Positions 20,914 to 32,270 are shown, counted from the first letter of the stretch. The stretch is 56,940 bases of DNA from Polysphondylium violaceum (GCA_000277445.1 AJWJ01000100.1:1-56940); one strand, 5' to 3'. Made by a program: numbers and translations. Notes: generated by a model not told the origin, from the letters alone.

Positions 20914-22788
20914 TTATTTCGAAATCTGAAACTCTTCGATGGTGATTTCTCTCATTTTATATTTTTGAACTTTTCCACTGGCGGTCATGGGAAATTCAGT
21001 GACAAATTTAAAGTGTTTGGGGATTTTGTAGTGGGCAATGTTATCTTTGCAATAGTTTTTGAGTTCTTCTGCGGTTACAGTGTGGTTGGGGTGGAGGATT
21101 ACCCATGCAACAACACATTCGCCGTACTTGGTGTCAGGCACGCCAATGACTTGGACGTCGGATATGGATTTATGAGTGTAAAAGAACTCTTCGAGTTCGC
21201 GTGGATAGATGTTTTCGCCACCTCGGATGATCATGTCCTTGTTTCGACCGACGATACTAATGTAGCCCTGGGCGTCCATGGTAGCCAGGTCGCCGGTGTG
21301 CATCCAGCCGGCAGGATCGATCGATTGGGATGTGGCTTCTTTGTTTTTCCAGTAGCCGAGCATGACCCCGTATCCGCGTGTGCACAACTCACCCACAGTG
21401 CCAATGGGCACAATCTTGCCCTCTTGGTCAACGATTTTGGTCTCGAGATGGGGACCGGTGCGACCGACAGTCGATACCTTTTTATCAATTTCATCAGTGG
21501 GTGACGTTTGTAGAGACACTGGACTGGTCTCTGTCATTCCATAGCAGATTTGTACCTGCTCCATGTGCATATCTTTCATGACTCGACGCATGACTTCAAT
21601 GGGACACGTGGTGCCAGACATAATGCCTGTTCTGAGAGAGCTGAGATCATATTTCTTGAGGTCGGGATGTTCGAGTTGCGCAATAAACATTGTTGGAACA
21701 CCATGAAGAACGGTGGCCCTTTCGTTGGCAATTGCCTTGAGGACCTGTTCGGCATTGAATGTAGGACTGGGATAAATGAGGGTGGAGCCGTGAGTCATGG
21801 CAGCATTGTTTCCCATGACCATGCCAAAACAATGGAACAAAGGAACGGGAATCACGAGCTTATCGTGCTCGTTGAGTCCCAATCCCTCTCCCACCATATA
21901 TCCATTGTTGAGGATATTGTAATGACTAAGAGTGGCACCTTTGGGCAAGCCAGTGGTGCCTGATGTAAACTGGATGTTGGCAGGCTCATCAAACTGTATT
22001 CTCTCCACACGATCCAATAGATCCCTCTCAGAGACACTGGTGTTGTCAAGGCCTATAAACTTGTCCCATGGCAACACTGATCTATAGTGTCTTGTTTCTC
22101 TCTCCAAACTAGTCAAACCTATGATACCTCTGAGATCAGGTAATTTGTCACACTTTATCTCGCCACTGCTATGATTGGCCAAGCCACCCACAAGATTATC
22201 CATCATTCCAAAGTAATCAGATGTCTTGTAAGAATCTGGACAAATGACCCATTTGCACGAAGATTGTTTTAAACAATACTCTAGTTCACTTAATCTGTAG
22301 GCAGGATTTATATTTACAAGGATAGCACCAATCTTTTGAATGGCCAATTGCGAAACGATCCATTCCGATCTATTGGGCGACATAATACCAATTCTATCAC
22401 CATGTTCAATACCCATATTGATGAGAGTTTTGGCTACATTGTCAACCTGTTCCTTTAAATCTTTCCAACTGTATCTAACATTTTGAAAAGGAACCACCAA
22501 TGCCTCTTTATTTCCATACTTTACTACAGTATCATCAAGAGCTTCACCAATAGTTAATGTCAATAATTTTGGTTCTGTTGGTCCTTTTGTATAACTTTTT
22601 AATAAATTGATATTGTTGTTGTTATTGCTCTTTGTAATATATGATTTACTACTACTACTATTATTATTATTAGTGTTTTCAAACAATAAACTAGTATTGT
22701 AGTTGCTGTAATTGTGACGACATATTATTAATTTTGATTTATTGTTTAAATTTGGAAGGAAATTTTTGAATTGAATAATTTTATTCAT
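20914..22788 (-). CDS. acsf2: Acyl-CoA synthetase family member 2, mitochondrial
   Basis: Single exon, 624 residues. The N terminus is rich in Asn, Lys, Ser and Arg without acids (IIQFKNFLPNLNNKSKLIICRHNYS) and fits a mitochondrial presequence followed by an Asn/Ser spacer. The ANL-superfamily core is complete: P-loop TSGTTGLPKG at about residue 273, YGMTETSPVS, GYGVMLGYW, the hinge TGDLATMDAQGYISIVGR, GGENIYPRELEEF, and the C-terminal catalytic lysine in TASGKVQK. The order and wording fit ACSF2, which activates medium-chain fatty acids to acyl-CoA through an acyl-adenylate. The part coding for the core (about 21000-22050) is distinctly richer in G and C than the first 150 codons and than the flanks. 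Confidence 0.9.
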   Translation of the reverse strand: MNKIIQFKNFLPNLNNKSKLIICRHNYSNYNTSLLFENTNNNNSSSSKSYITKSNNNNNINLLKSYTKGPTEPKLLTLTIGEALDDTVVKYGNKEALVVPFQNVRYSWKDLKEQVDNVAKTLINMGIEHGDRIGIMSPNRSEWIVSQLAIQKIGAILVNINPAYRLSELEYCLKQSSCKWVICPDSYKTSDYFGMMDNLVGGLANHSSGEIKCDKLPDLRGIIGLTSLERETRHYRSVLPWDKFIGLDNTSVSERDLLDRVERIQFDEPANIQFTSGTTGLPKGATLSHYNILNNGYMVGEGLGLNEHDKLVIPVPLFHCFGMVMGNNAAMTHGSTLIYPSPTFNAEQVLKAIANERATVLHGVPTMFIAQLEHPDLKKYDLSSLRTGIMSGTTCPIEVMRRVMKDMHMEQVQICYGMTETSPVSLQTSPTDEIDKKVSTVGRTGPHLETKIVDQEGKIVPIGTVGELCTRGYGVMLGYWKNKEATSQSIDPAGWMHTGDLATMDAQGYISIVGRNKDMIIRGGENIYPRELEEFFYTHKSISDVQVIGVPDTKYGECVVAWVILHPNHTVTAEELKNYCKDNIAHYKIPKHFKFVTEFPMTASGKVQKYKMREITIEEFQISK

Positions 22789-23394
22789 TTAATAGAGTTG
22801 GGATTAAAAATACAACAAATGATAGAGATAAATGTTCATATAATAGATATATTAATTAATATGATTGTATGTATACAGTATAAAGTACAATTGCAGAATG
22901 TGTAGAAAATAAAAAAAAAAAAGAAAATAAAAAGACAAAGGATATTTATCCCCCCAGAGCAAAGATTGAATAAAATTCAATAATTTTAAATTTCAACCTG
23001 TACTCGATTCTGAATAGCGCGAGTAATGATTTAGGATTCCTTTTTATCAACTTGAAGGGTTTTATTTTTTTTTTTAATTTTTTTTAATTTTTTTTTTTAA
23101 TTTTTGAAAAAACAATTCCCCTTTGATTACTTTATTTGTGCAGCAAGACAATCAAAAAAGCAAAACAATGTTCATTTATAAATTTATTATTATAAATACA
23201 CATGTAAGGTTGAAAAGATAAAAGTAATCTTCCCACATGTTTTTTTTATCATTTTTTCAAAATAAATATGAATATTCATAACGGATAAAATTATCTTTTT
23301 TTCTGATTTTTTTTTTCTTTTTTTATCATTTTTTGATTTTTTCATTTCATTCAATCATTTCATAATTTTGTAGAGAGGCACATAATTGATAAAC
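22789..23394. other. Divergent promoter region between acsf2 and rsu1
   Basis: 600 bp of very AT-rich sequence with T runs around 23065-23105 and 23285-23345. It should hold both promoters. No coding frame or structured element stands out. Confidence 0.5.
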
Positions 23395-24599
23395 ATGGGT
23401 GCTAAATTGGCAAAGTCTTTAGATAAAGCAAAAGAGAACGGTGTCACTGAACTTGATTTAGTTGATAAGGGTATTGATGATCTTCCAACCAATATTGGTA
23501 CTGTTGAAACTTTGAAAAAATTAAACTTGAGTAAAAATAAATTGAAAAAGTTACCTTCAACTATTGGTATGTATTTGAATGATATCATATGCTGTCTTTT
23601 ATATTGTATAGAGTTATTATTATTAATACATTGTTGTTTATATATAGGAAATTTAAGAGCTTTAAATGTTTTAAATCTTTTTAATAATCAACTTAAAGAG
23701 TTACCTCATGAAATCACTTTGTTGACTAATCTTGAATCACTTAATCTCAGTGTCAACAAACTTAGATCACTTCCAAGAGGTTTTGGTTCTTTTAATCATT
23801 TATACTTTTTAGATATTAGTTATAATAGGTACCTATCATATTAGTAACAGTAAGAAGTCATATGTATATTATATATTAACACGTACATAATAGTATTACA
23901 GAAATTTCAACTCAAATAGGTTTAATTTCAACATTAAAGGAATTACATTGTTCATTTAATGAATTAACAGAATTACCACCCGATCTTTCTAGATGTACTG
24001 ATCTTGAAGTTATTAATGCTAGTCATAATCGTATCACTGAATTACCAGCAGATTTCCACAAACTTCCAAAATTAAAATTAATCAATGTCACCAATAACAA
24101 AATCCAATGGATTCCACCCGCTTATGGAAAGTTGGAAAAGATTGAAAAAATTGATTTTAGTAAAAATCCAGTAAACAAAACACTCGACGAGAAAGCTATC
24201 AGAGGTCCTGAAGTTTTAATTAAATATTTATCATCTGATGAATATGGATCATTATATCTCGCTGTAAGTATTGGTATTAGGATATTGGTGAAAAGATAAA
24301 AACTAATACCCAATGAATAATAGGAAACTAAAGAAACAAAAGAAAAAGAAACTGCCGCCGCTGCTGCCAGCACTACTACCACTACTACAACTACTACAAC
24401 CACCACTACAACTACACCACCAGTTGCTAGCTCACCTCCTAAAGAAACTAGTACACCACCAAAGTCTGGAGAAGAATCACCTGCTGTCTCTGAATCCCCA
24501 CCAACTCCAACTCAAGTTAGTGAATCACTTCCACCACCCCCAGCCGATACTCCAACAGAATTACCCACCGAGATACCAGGTCCTTCTGCTGGTCATTAA
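23395..24599 (+). CDS. rsu1: RSU1 (Ras suppressor) leucine-rich repeat protein
   Basis: Exons 23395..23566, 23648..23828, 23894..24263 and 24324..24599; 332 residues. The start MGAKLAKSLDKAKENG is chosen because it is the first ATG and heads the family's N-terminal helix. The third acceptor is the TAG at 23893; a closer CAG at 23901 gives a stop-ridden frame. About seven 23-residue leucine-rich repeats follow, with the RSU1 wording NVLNLFNNQLKELP and LRSLPRGFGS, then the family's end block VLIKYLSSDEYGSLYLA. The last exon adds a Thr/Pro/Ser-rich tail with a run of 16 or so threonines that animal RSU1 lacks. RSU1 binds PINCH in the ILK-parvin adhesion complex, so a role at cell-substrate contacts is likely. 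Confidence 0.85.
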
Positions 24600-24682
24600 C
24601 AAGTATTCAATAATAATCATAAATAATAATAATAATAATAAACTAAACAAAATTGTAACACTATTAAAAATACAACACTGGT

Positions 24683-26371
24683 TTATTTAATTATTTTGCC
24701 AGTCATGACTCCTTTGGAGGCCAATTTGTTTCTTAATGCCATGGGCATCACGGCATTGTAGCCCAAAACTAGATTGGTGATGTGAAATTTTTCAGTAATG
24801 ATGTCAAGTAGATGTTTTTCTTCTTGGTCACTTAGAATTTTAACTTGGTCATAGATAAATGAATTAAACTTACTGGAGCATGACTCCAGCACGGCAAAGA
24901 GGATATCATTTTCTTTGTATTCATAGTCGACGTAGAAACTTGAAATATTTAAAGAAATTAGTTGACCAACATATTTTTTGATGGCAGTAATAAGAGGTTG
25001 TCTGTCTAGTTCATAGCGAGTGATGCCTGGGTTGGTGACTGATAGATGACTGACACCCAGTTCTGGAAGTGCATTAAATAGGAATGTAAACTCTATCAAT
25101 GACATCTCTACATTGAGGATAGACAGATTATCAAGCTTGAAGCTGAACAAAGTGCCAGGAATGAAATCTTTCCAAAAGTTACCAATACGTCTCGAGTCTC
25201 TACCCATGCTATTCAGCTCTAATCTTCTGAGATGGGGGAGTTGGGCACCAATCCATACGTGCTTTTTCTTTTCCAACAATTGTTGATTGGAAGAGTAGTT
25301 TATGAAAAAGTGTTCCAACATTGGATGAAAAGTAAACATATTGTCAAATAGTTTGTACAACTTGAGTGTTTTGAGGTTTGATGGAGTAATCCATTTTTCC
25401 AATAGATCAAAATGAAAGCCAAGGTATCTAAAGGACTCTAATGTTTTGTTTTCAATAAACAAACTAACAGTCTCGTTGCTATCTTGATAGCCAGTGTTTG
25501 AGCTGATCCTATCGATCCAGTCCAAATGTCTAAGAGTTTTGTTATTGTTGAGCACTTTAATCATGCCCTCTAAAGAAGTAAATTGACCACGAATAACTAA
25601 ACTGGTAACCGAACGATTTGCTTCAATCATTGACAAAATATTCTTTCCCAGCGGTTGGTATACATCCAAAGAAAGGTTCTCTATTTTGGGATGAAGGTTG
25701 ACGAGTGGTAACAAAAGTTCGAGTCTACTATTACCTTCAAACACCAGAGTTTTCAGGTTCTTGAATTCAAGTATCAAGTCTAGATCAAGAGTGGCAGAGT
25801 AGAGACCAAATGCGGTAATGTTGTCCCAATACAAGGCCTTGATAGGTCTGTAGACCTCTAAACATCTAAAATAAGTGGTGATGGTCATTTTGTTGAGGCG
25901 AGCAAAAGTCGGCTCTCCCTCTTCCTCTTTGGTAAAATGAGTCAAGGACTCATGGAACCAATCGGAATGATGGTACTCTATGTTTATTTTTCTTAGATTT
26001 TTAAAATGACCATGAACAGCTACATTTTGGTTTGTGATTGCTTGTTGATTAATCAAGTACTTGTAGACATAAGGTGCGATGATTGGAATATTGGGACTAT
26101 TGATATCCAACGGAAACTTGTCACTCTTTATAGAGAGTGGGATACGGACACCATGTTTGATTAAATAGGCAGCCAAGTCAAAACTATGCATGCTTTTAAT
26201 ATCCACAAGGGGATAGTGTAGTATTGGTAGGATGTACATCTGAAAGTGTTTAGAAACCAATATCAATTTAACTAAAAACTGTTTAATAGTCTCCATTGGT
26301 ATTGATTTCCTTGTTCCTCCAAATACCGCCAAAGCTTCATTAAATATTCTTTGTATAATATATTTATTCAT
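24683..26371 (-). CDS. Leucine-rich repeat protein of a dictyostelid family
   Basis: Single exon, 562 residues from the ATG at 26371 (MNKYIIQRIFNEALAVFG). The frame is open upstream to 26467, but that stretch is Lys-, Cys- and His-rich, unlike the protein, so the later start is preferred. The N terminus resembles an F-box-like entry region (LVKLILVSKHFQMYILPILHYPLV). Irregular leucine-rich repeats follow (LKTLVFEGNSRLELLLPLV, IENLSLDVYQP, LRRLELNSM, VSHLSVTNPGI). Dictyostelids carry large sets of such proteins, some of which are substrate receptors of SCF ligases. I cannot name a specific function. Its stop codon lies 84 bp from the convergent rsu1 stop. Confidence 0.75.
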   Translation of the reverse strand: MNKYIIQRIFNEALAVFGGTRKSIPMETIKQFLVKLILVSKHFQMYILPILHYPLVDIKSMHSFDLAAYLIKHGVRIPLSIKSDKFPLDINSPNIPIIAPYVYKYLINQQAITNQNVAVHGHFKNLRKINIEYHHSDWFHESLTHFTKEEEGEPTFARLNKMTITTYFRCLEVYRPIKALYWDNITAFGLYSATLDLDLILEFKNLKTLVFEGNSRLELLLPLVNLHPKIENLSLDVYQPLGKNILSMIEANRSVTSLVIRGQFTSLEGMIKVLNNNKTLRHLDWIDRISSNTGYQDSNETVSLFIENKTLESFRYLGFHFDLLEKWITPSNLKTLKLYKLFDNMFTFHPMLEHFFINYSSNQQLLEKKKHVWIGAQLPHLRRLELNSMGRDSRRIGNFWKDFIPGTLFSFKLDNLSILNVEMSLIEFTFLFNALPELGVSHLSVTNPGITRYELDRQPLITAIKKYVGQLISLNISSFYVDYEYKENDILFAVLESCSSKFNSFIYDQVKILSDQEEKHLLDIITEKFHITNLVLGYNAVMPMALRNKLASKGVMTGKIIK

Positions 26372-27231
26372 TTTAGTATAACAATAACAATAATGGTGGT
26401 CGTAACAATGACAACAATTGATCAATTCGCGAGATGAGAAAATTAATTTTTTTTTTTTTTTTATCAAAATAAAATGATTTTCATTGAATCTTGAGGATTG
26501 GTGATTTTATTGGTTTTGTGTTTTTGATTGTGTGGCTAAGTATAGATAAAGTTTAGTGTAAATGAAAAAGATGATTATTAAGCATTCATTTATACCTCAA
26601 AAAATTACCTTTTGACTGTATCAGTTCTTAATTAAGTTATTTTTTTGAGGACTGGATTAAGAACTGATAACTTAATTATTTGAAGCACACTGATTAAGAA
26701 ACTGCACAATCAAGGGCAAGTTTAAAATCCATCTGTATACAGATAGATAGATAGATCGATCAGCTTACGATCACATGCTCTATATTATATTGAAAAGGGA
26801 CATAAATGTTTATGATGGCTCCATTGCCTTTACATATCTATCTATATATAGAGTACTGTATGAAAATGCAAGATCCTATCAACCTTGTCAAGTCAGAGGA
26901 ACATCAATAAAATAAACCGTTTTCTTTAAAAAATGAACCCGCCGAAAAATCAGTTTTAGCAACGAAAAGTGCGCCAAAAATTTTAAAAAACATTTTTTTT
27001 TTTTTCAAATTTTTCAAAAACATTGTAACAACAAAATTATACTTTACCAATATATCAAATCTGAAAGAAGCAAGTAAAAAGGATATTTACTGTTCCCCCC
27101 ACCGGTGATAAAGGATATTTAGATGATAAATAGAATAGCAAAGCAATATTATACAATCAGCAGACAACAAGAACAACAATAATAATAGCAGTAGCAACAA
27201 CAACAACAACAACAAAGAATAAACTCAAGTA
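26372..27231. other. Divergent promoter region with a 14-bp inverted repeat
   Basis: 860 bp between diverging genes. The perfect inverted repeat at 26619-26669 is listed separately. There is a short GATA run at 26742-26760 and an Asn/Gln-type CAA run just before the start codon at 27232. No gene is visible. Confidence 0.55.
26619..26669. repeat. Perfect 14-bp inverted repeat
   Basis: The left arm at 26619-26632 (TATCAGTTCTTAAT) has an exact reverse complement at 26656-26669 with a 23-bp T-rich loop. A related ATTAAGAAACTG sits at about 26692-26703. The arms could form a cruciform or a transcript hairpin, or could be the remains of a short inverted-repeat element. Confidence 0.85.
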
Positions 27232-29055
27232 ATGTCATCAAAACCATTCAATTATAGAAAAAGGGCATCTACTTATAAAAGAAGACAATCAGTGGTCAAG
27301 TCACCATTAAGTTCAAAAAAGAGAAAAGATGTAGACGATTACGACGATGATGATAATAGTAATGATAAAAATAATCAACAACAAGTTATTCATGTAAAAG
27401 AAGAAAAGATTGAGTATCAAAATGATGATAGCAAAACAAATGGTGTCCACCATCATCACCATCATCACCATCATCATCACAGCACTGGAAAGACGCCTCA
27501 CAAAACGCCACGAAAAACACCTCAAAAGACGCCAAAAAAGATTGAAGGATTTAAAGATCTTTCAATTCAAGAACAATTAGCAGCAGCAGCTAAAGCAACT
27601 ACAACATCATCAACAACAACGACATCAACAGCAAACAACAATTGTACATATCCTACACCATCAATTAAAATTGAAAAAACCGATCCAATAATACCTACAC
27701 AAGCAACAACAACAACAATTATAACTACTACAGCATCAACTACAACAACAGGTAACAAAAGATTTAAATATAACAAAGTGATCAAAAATGAAGAACAAAA
27801 ACCACAACCACAGCAATTACAACAACCAATTCAGGAACAACAGCCTCAACCACAACCACAGCAATCACAACCAATTCAGGAACAAATCAAAGATGTTAAT
27901 AGTAAACAAATAGTACCACCACCAACAACAACTACTACAACTAATAGCACTAGTAGTAGCAATAATAATAATAGTAGTACGATTATAACAGAAAAGGATC
28001 GTAATCCTAGTACAGAAAAAGTTCCTTTAACAAGAGAAGTTAAGGAGAGATTAGAATTACTTAAAAATATATTATTGACACAATTGAAATCGACTCCATC
28101 AAATTTTAAACCTCAAGGTAAATTTCTTATTTATATAATTAACAGCATAGAAAGAATAAACACTAATAATAAACAACAATAATAACTATTATTATTTATA
28201 GTTCGTGATTTTAGTAAACTATTTTTAACAGATGTAGCGAAAATTAGTATACCTATTCCATCACAAAACACTCAAACAACACAATCAACATCAAACAATA
28301 ATAATAATAATAATATAACAACCACCACCACTACAGCAATAACACCCTCTAAAACATCACCTGCTTCACCTATTTCACCGTCGATACAACAACAATCATA
28401 TCGAAACAATAAGAATTTAGAATTATCACTTAAAATAGACGCATTACATAATCTTATTGATGATTGGACAAAAGAAGAAAAACAATGGAAGGCAATACTA
28501 AAAGAGCATACAGGGAAAGAGAATATTATCCTTCAAACACCTTCAAGGCCAAAACCTGCACCAAAGAAAAAACAACCTGCAAAACAACCACAATCAACCT
28601 CAACAACATCTACATCACCGACAATAAATAATTTAGATAATATAGAAAACAACAACAACAACAATGATAATAATCAAAATAGTAGTACATTAGACAATAA
28701 TAATAATAATCAAGTTTATCAAGATCCACAAGTTTCAAAGATTTTACTTGATATTTCTAAACTTTCAATACAACTGGATGAAGTCAAACCTAGATTAAAA
28801 GAAATTGAACAATTATCATTAGAAATGGAAAAGTTTTATGATGATACCTCTAAACAATATCTTGAAGAGTCATTCAAGTCTGTAAATTCATTTAGTCTTT
28901 ATAATCCTAAAAAGACGATAAAGAATCTTTTATCAAACCCTATTCCTATAGTTTTACCAAATACAGTTGTATCATCATCAACATCAACACCACCCTTGAC
29001 AACATCAACAACAAACAAAAGAACAGCAGTTAATAATAATAATATTTATGGGTAA
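27232..29055 (+). CDS. dsn1: Probable kinetochore protein DSN1/Mis13
   Basis: Exons 27232..28117 and 28202..29055; intron 84 bp; 579 residues. Much of the protein is low complexity (Thr, Gln, Asn, an 11-residue His run). Three conserved blocks remain. The basic N terminus has two Aurora-type sites, RKRAS (Ser13) and KRRQS (Ser20), placed like the paired sites of animal DSN1. A helical block LKIDALHNLIDDW ends in EEKQWKAIL (Trp391), matching the E-x-x-W-x-x-L-L of Mis13. The C-terminal helix IQLDEVKPRLKEIEQL leads to YNPKKTIKNLLSNP, matching the end of the human protein (P-x-x-KLL...NP). DSN1 is a subunit of the four-part Mis12 complex that joins CENP-C to Ndc80. The match is by pattern only, so the name is a strong guess. 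A second possibility is an unrelated nuclear coiled-coil protein. Confidence 0.6.
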
Positions 29056-29152
29056 TGATCATGAACACGCACACACAATAACTAAATAATAAAATATTGT
29101 AATGTAAATATATTTATATATCATCCAACAACTAAACACTCTATCGGGTCTG

Positions 29153-30324
29153 TTAATTTTTAATTAAATTATTTAAATTTGATTGTAAATCTTTGGAAAT
29201 AGAGTTGTAGAAAGGTAAGGATTTAATCAAGGTGATGATATCAAATATTTCCACGTCCATGTCGGATGTTTGACTTTCCAGATAGGTGAGGTTTTGGGGA
29301 GGATAGACGGCACTGGCAATGTCATCCACTTGTTTAGAGAGTTCGTTGAGTAAATTTATAATCTTTTCCATGGTTTCAACATTCTCTTTGGTATCTTGAG
29401 ATACATCGTCTTTGTCTTTAGACTTTTCATTGGATTTGATAATGTCACCAAACACTTTGCTCAACGAAAGAGATTTCTCAATGGTGGCAGCGACACGATC
29501 AACCATGGCAACCTCTTGTTGACTAATGTTTTCAATGACCTCGAGATCATCGTCCAAGTCGTATACGGCTTCTTCGTCGTCTTGTTCAAATTCACCATTT
29601 ACATCGTCGTCTTTGTCCTCTTGTTCTTGTTTTTCTTGTTCGTCTTTAAAGTCTTCTTGCTTGTCTTGTTTTACCTGTCCAAAGCTTGCTTTGATTTTCT
29701 CTAGTTTTTCTTGAAACTCGAGAATCTCTTCAGAGGCATCTTGAATCATAGAGGAAATCTCTTTGTTTCGCTCAATGATGGCAATCGAGTTCTTGATTGT
29801 TATTTTCTCAATGTCTTCACAGGACTTCCATGCTCTTGCAGTCAATTGCTTGTCAATGATATTCTCTTCATCCTCACCCAATGATTCTTCATTTCTCTTG
29901 TAGGCTACAAATATATCTAAAACGGATTTCATCAATCTTCTAAAGTGAACTTGATTGCTTTTGAATAATGAATCTGAAGAATAAGCTGCTAAACCTTGAT
30001 ACACAGAGAATATATTGTCCAATGTTTCTTCGATACTATCGAAAAACTCTGGTTTTGCTCTTAAATCTTGTAATAATAAACAAACTATATAGTGTTGATT
30101 GTTGATATATCTATATTAATATCTATATATCTATATGTAGATCTAGATCTGATATAAATACTTTTAGTTATTTCATGTGACAAGGTTTTAGCAGATTTAA
30201 TGATTTGTTCTCTAGTTGGTCTTTGAAATGTTTCGGTATCTGTGTTTTTAGAGAACAGTGTATCAATAAATGTATTTATTTTTCCGATAATTCCTTCATA
30301 GTTTTTTTCTACAGTTGATGTCAT
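29153..30324 (-). CDS. ccndbp1: Cyclin-D1-binding protein 1 (GCIP/CCNDBP1) homologue
   Basis: Exons complement(30162..30324) and complement(29153..30066); intron 95 bp; 358 residues. The join reads LSHEITKNLRAKPEF. The protein is almost wholly helical. Features shared with GCIP are the early AKTLSHEITK helix, a central TARAWKSCEDI block, an acidic stretch (DDDVNGEFEQDDEEAVYDL) and the C-terminal VDDIASAVYPPQNL, which matches VDDLALSIYPP in the human protein. GCIP is a nuclear and cytosolic helix-bundle protein that binds D-type cyclins and helix-loop-helix factors and restrains Rb phosphorylation. A Gln/Lys/Glu-rich coil near residues 185-205 is an insertion. The next gene to the left converges on it, with 97 bp between stop codons. 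Confidence 0.72.
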
Positions 30325-30956
30325 TTTGTATTTTGTATGTATTTAAAAGTTATATATATCTCTTTTGTCGTCTTTCGTAATCTGAAGTTGAATAAAAAAA
30401 AAAAAAAAAATAATTTTTTTAGGCAATCGAAATACTAAAACAGGAATCAAATGAGAAAAAGAAAATTATATTGTTTAGGTATGTACTTCATCATTTCTTG
30501 AAATAATCCCAAAGGCAACTTCCCATTTTTATAGAGCTTTTTTCCGATGGAGATAATAAATTTTTTCAAAAAAACTCTGATTTAGATAAATATTTATTTA
30601 AAATTACATAAAATAATATAACAATAATAAAGAGTTATGGAAACCATTTCTTTTTTTAATTAAATTATTTGAATTTATCTTTTTCTTTTTTGTGTTTTTT
30701 TTTTAAATTTTTTTCTATTTTTTTTTTTCGTAAATAATTATATCGTATTTCAAAACGACATAAAACACATTTTATATTTGATACTTTATAAATGTTTTAA
30801 TCATTCATTAAATACAGAATAATAGTTTGTAGGGAGAGGTTTTAATAAATCTCTATATAATTGTGTTACATAGAACAACGACTTTGACGCGTGCGAAAAA
30901 TATATCAAGAGAGACAAAAGAAAGACATACATACACATTAACATCAAAAACGAATA
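30325..30956. other. Divergent promoter region
   Basis: 630 bp of AT-rich sequence with long A and T runs around 30400-30415 and 30690-30730 and no coding frame. It separates the GCIP homologue from the SIAH-type gene. Confidence 0.5.
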
Positions 30957-31976
30957 ATGATAACAAATAATAATAGTAATAATAGTAATAGTAACAGTAA
31001 TAATAATAATAGTAAATTAAATAATAAAGGTCTCATTTTAATAGATAATAGTTTAGTGGAATGTGGAGTCTGTTATAGTACACAGTTTAGTAAAAGTTAT
31101 AGTTGTGATTTTTGTGATTTCTGGACATGTGAATCATGTCTACCGTCATCGATTGGCAAACAATGTCCCAAGTGTAAAAGACCTTGGCCAAAAATCCCCA
31201 GAAGAAATTATATTATAGAGAGATTGATAGAGGAGGCACAACAACCATGCAAGCATTTTTCCGATGGTTGTAATCAAATATTCTCTGTCAAGGATGGAGA
31301 GACCAAGAAAAAGAATCACGAAGAAGTATGTCTATATAGAAAGATACCTTGTCCATTAAACAAGATTCTTGGCTGTCAATTGGAAACCCTTGTGGCGCCT
31401 GAAGAAATGGAAAAGCATTTTGAAAATCATCATCGTCTCGATAGCGTCTATCTGCATGATCAAGAGCGAGAGACAGAGTTTTTCAGAATGACCATGATGT
31501 CACCTCTTCCCAAAGGAACAGAGACATCCTGTCTTTTATTAAAACAAGAGGAACACACCATTGTGTTTGTGTCGACGGGTGAGGGCGTGTTTAGAAGCTT
31601 TCTATTTCTTTTTGTCACTCCACCGCCCAAACGCTATCAAATCAGAGTGTATGGCACCAACAGTGTCATCAAAATCAATGATAAACCTCAGATTTGGGCA
31701 GACATTTGCGACACTCTTCCATTGGTTAGCTTTACCATTTCTCAACAACAATATCTAAAATGGAGTCACGCAAACACTTCAAAATCATTTTGTATATTAC
31801 TCAAAGTCGCCGATGAAGAAGAGGATGAAGATGACGACGACGAAGATGAGGAAGATGATGAAGACGACGAAGAAGATGATGAAGATGAAGACGAAGATAA
31901 CGACGACAAAGATTCAAATGATGACGATGAAGGTGGTAGTAAACAAAGATTTTTAAAGAAATTAAAAGTTAAATAA
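30957..31976 (+). CDS. SIAH/Sina-type RING E3 ubiquitin ligase-like protein
   Basis: Single exon, 339 residues. An Asn/Ser-rich start (about 20 residues) leads to a RING finger with C-G-V-C, CDFC, CESC and CPKC pairs, then the SIAH zinc finger (PCKHFSDGCNQIF, CLYRKIPCPLN, GCQ and the final H-x3-HH). The substrate-binding half keeps the beta-strand pattern of the Sina/TRAF-like fold. The last 50 or so residues are almost all Asp and Glu, with a short basic end KQRFLKKLKVK. Sina proteins ubiquitinate targets recognised by their TRAF-like half. The acidic tail is an addition of unknown role. Confidence 0.85.
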   Translation: MITNNNSNNSNSNSNNNNSKLNNKGLILIDNSLVECGVCYSTQFSKSYSCDFCDFWTCESCLPSSIGKQCPKCKRPWPKIPRRNYIIERLIEEAQQPCKHFSDGCNQIFSVKDGETKKKNHEEVCLYRKIPCPLNKILGCQLETLVAPEEMEKHFENHHRLDSVYLHDQERETEFFRMTMMSPLPKGTETSCLLLKQEEHTIVFVSTGEGVFRSFLFLFVTPPPKRYQIRVYGTNSVIKINDKPQIWADICDTLPLVSFTISQQQYLKWSHANTSKSFCILLKVADEEEDEDDDDEDEEDDEDDEEDDEDEDEDNDDKDSNDDDEGGSKQRFLKKLKVK

Positions 31977-32270
31977 TAAATGAAATATATCTACATATAT
32001 CTATTCTATTTAAAACAACAATATATGTCATGGTTATACAAGAAATATATTATTTCTATGTCCCATAACACCAAAAACATATTAATTAATTTTTTTTAAT
32101 TTTTTTAATTTTTTTTAATTTTTTTATAAAATGACATCCGCATTATGATCATTTTCTCATATTTACTGCTTTTACAAAAGAGAAGAATTAAAGAATTGAT
32201 CACAACCCGACTATGTGCTTGGTTCTACTCTAAACAACACATTTGCATTAAAACATTAACCAACAAAAAG

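Noticed and set aside
32061-32068. TCCCATAA, matching a DUSE-type ncRNA promoter element as I recall it
   Set aside because: Downstream sequence at the expected distance is only T-rich DNA with no plausible RNA.
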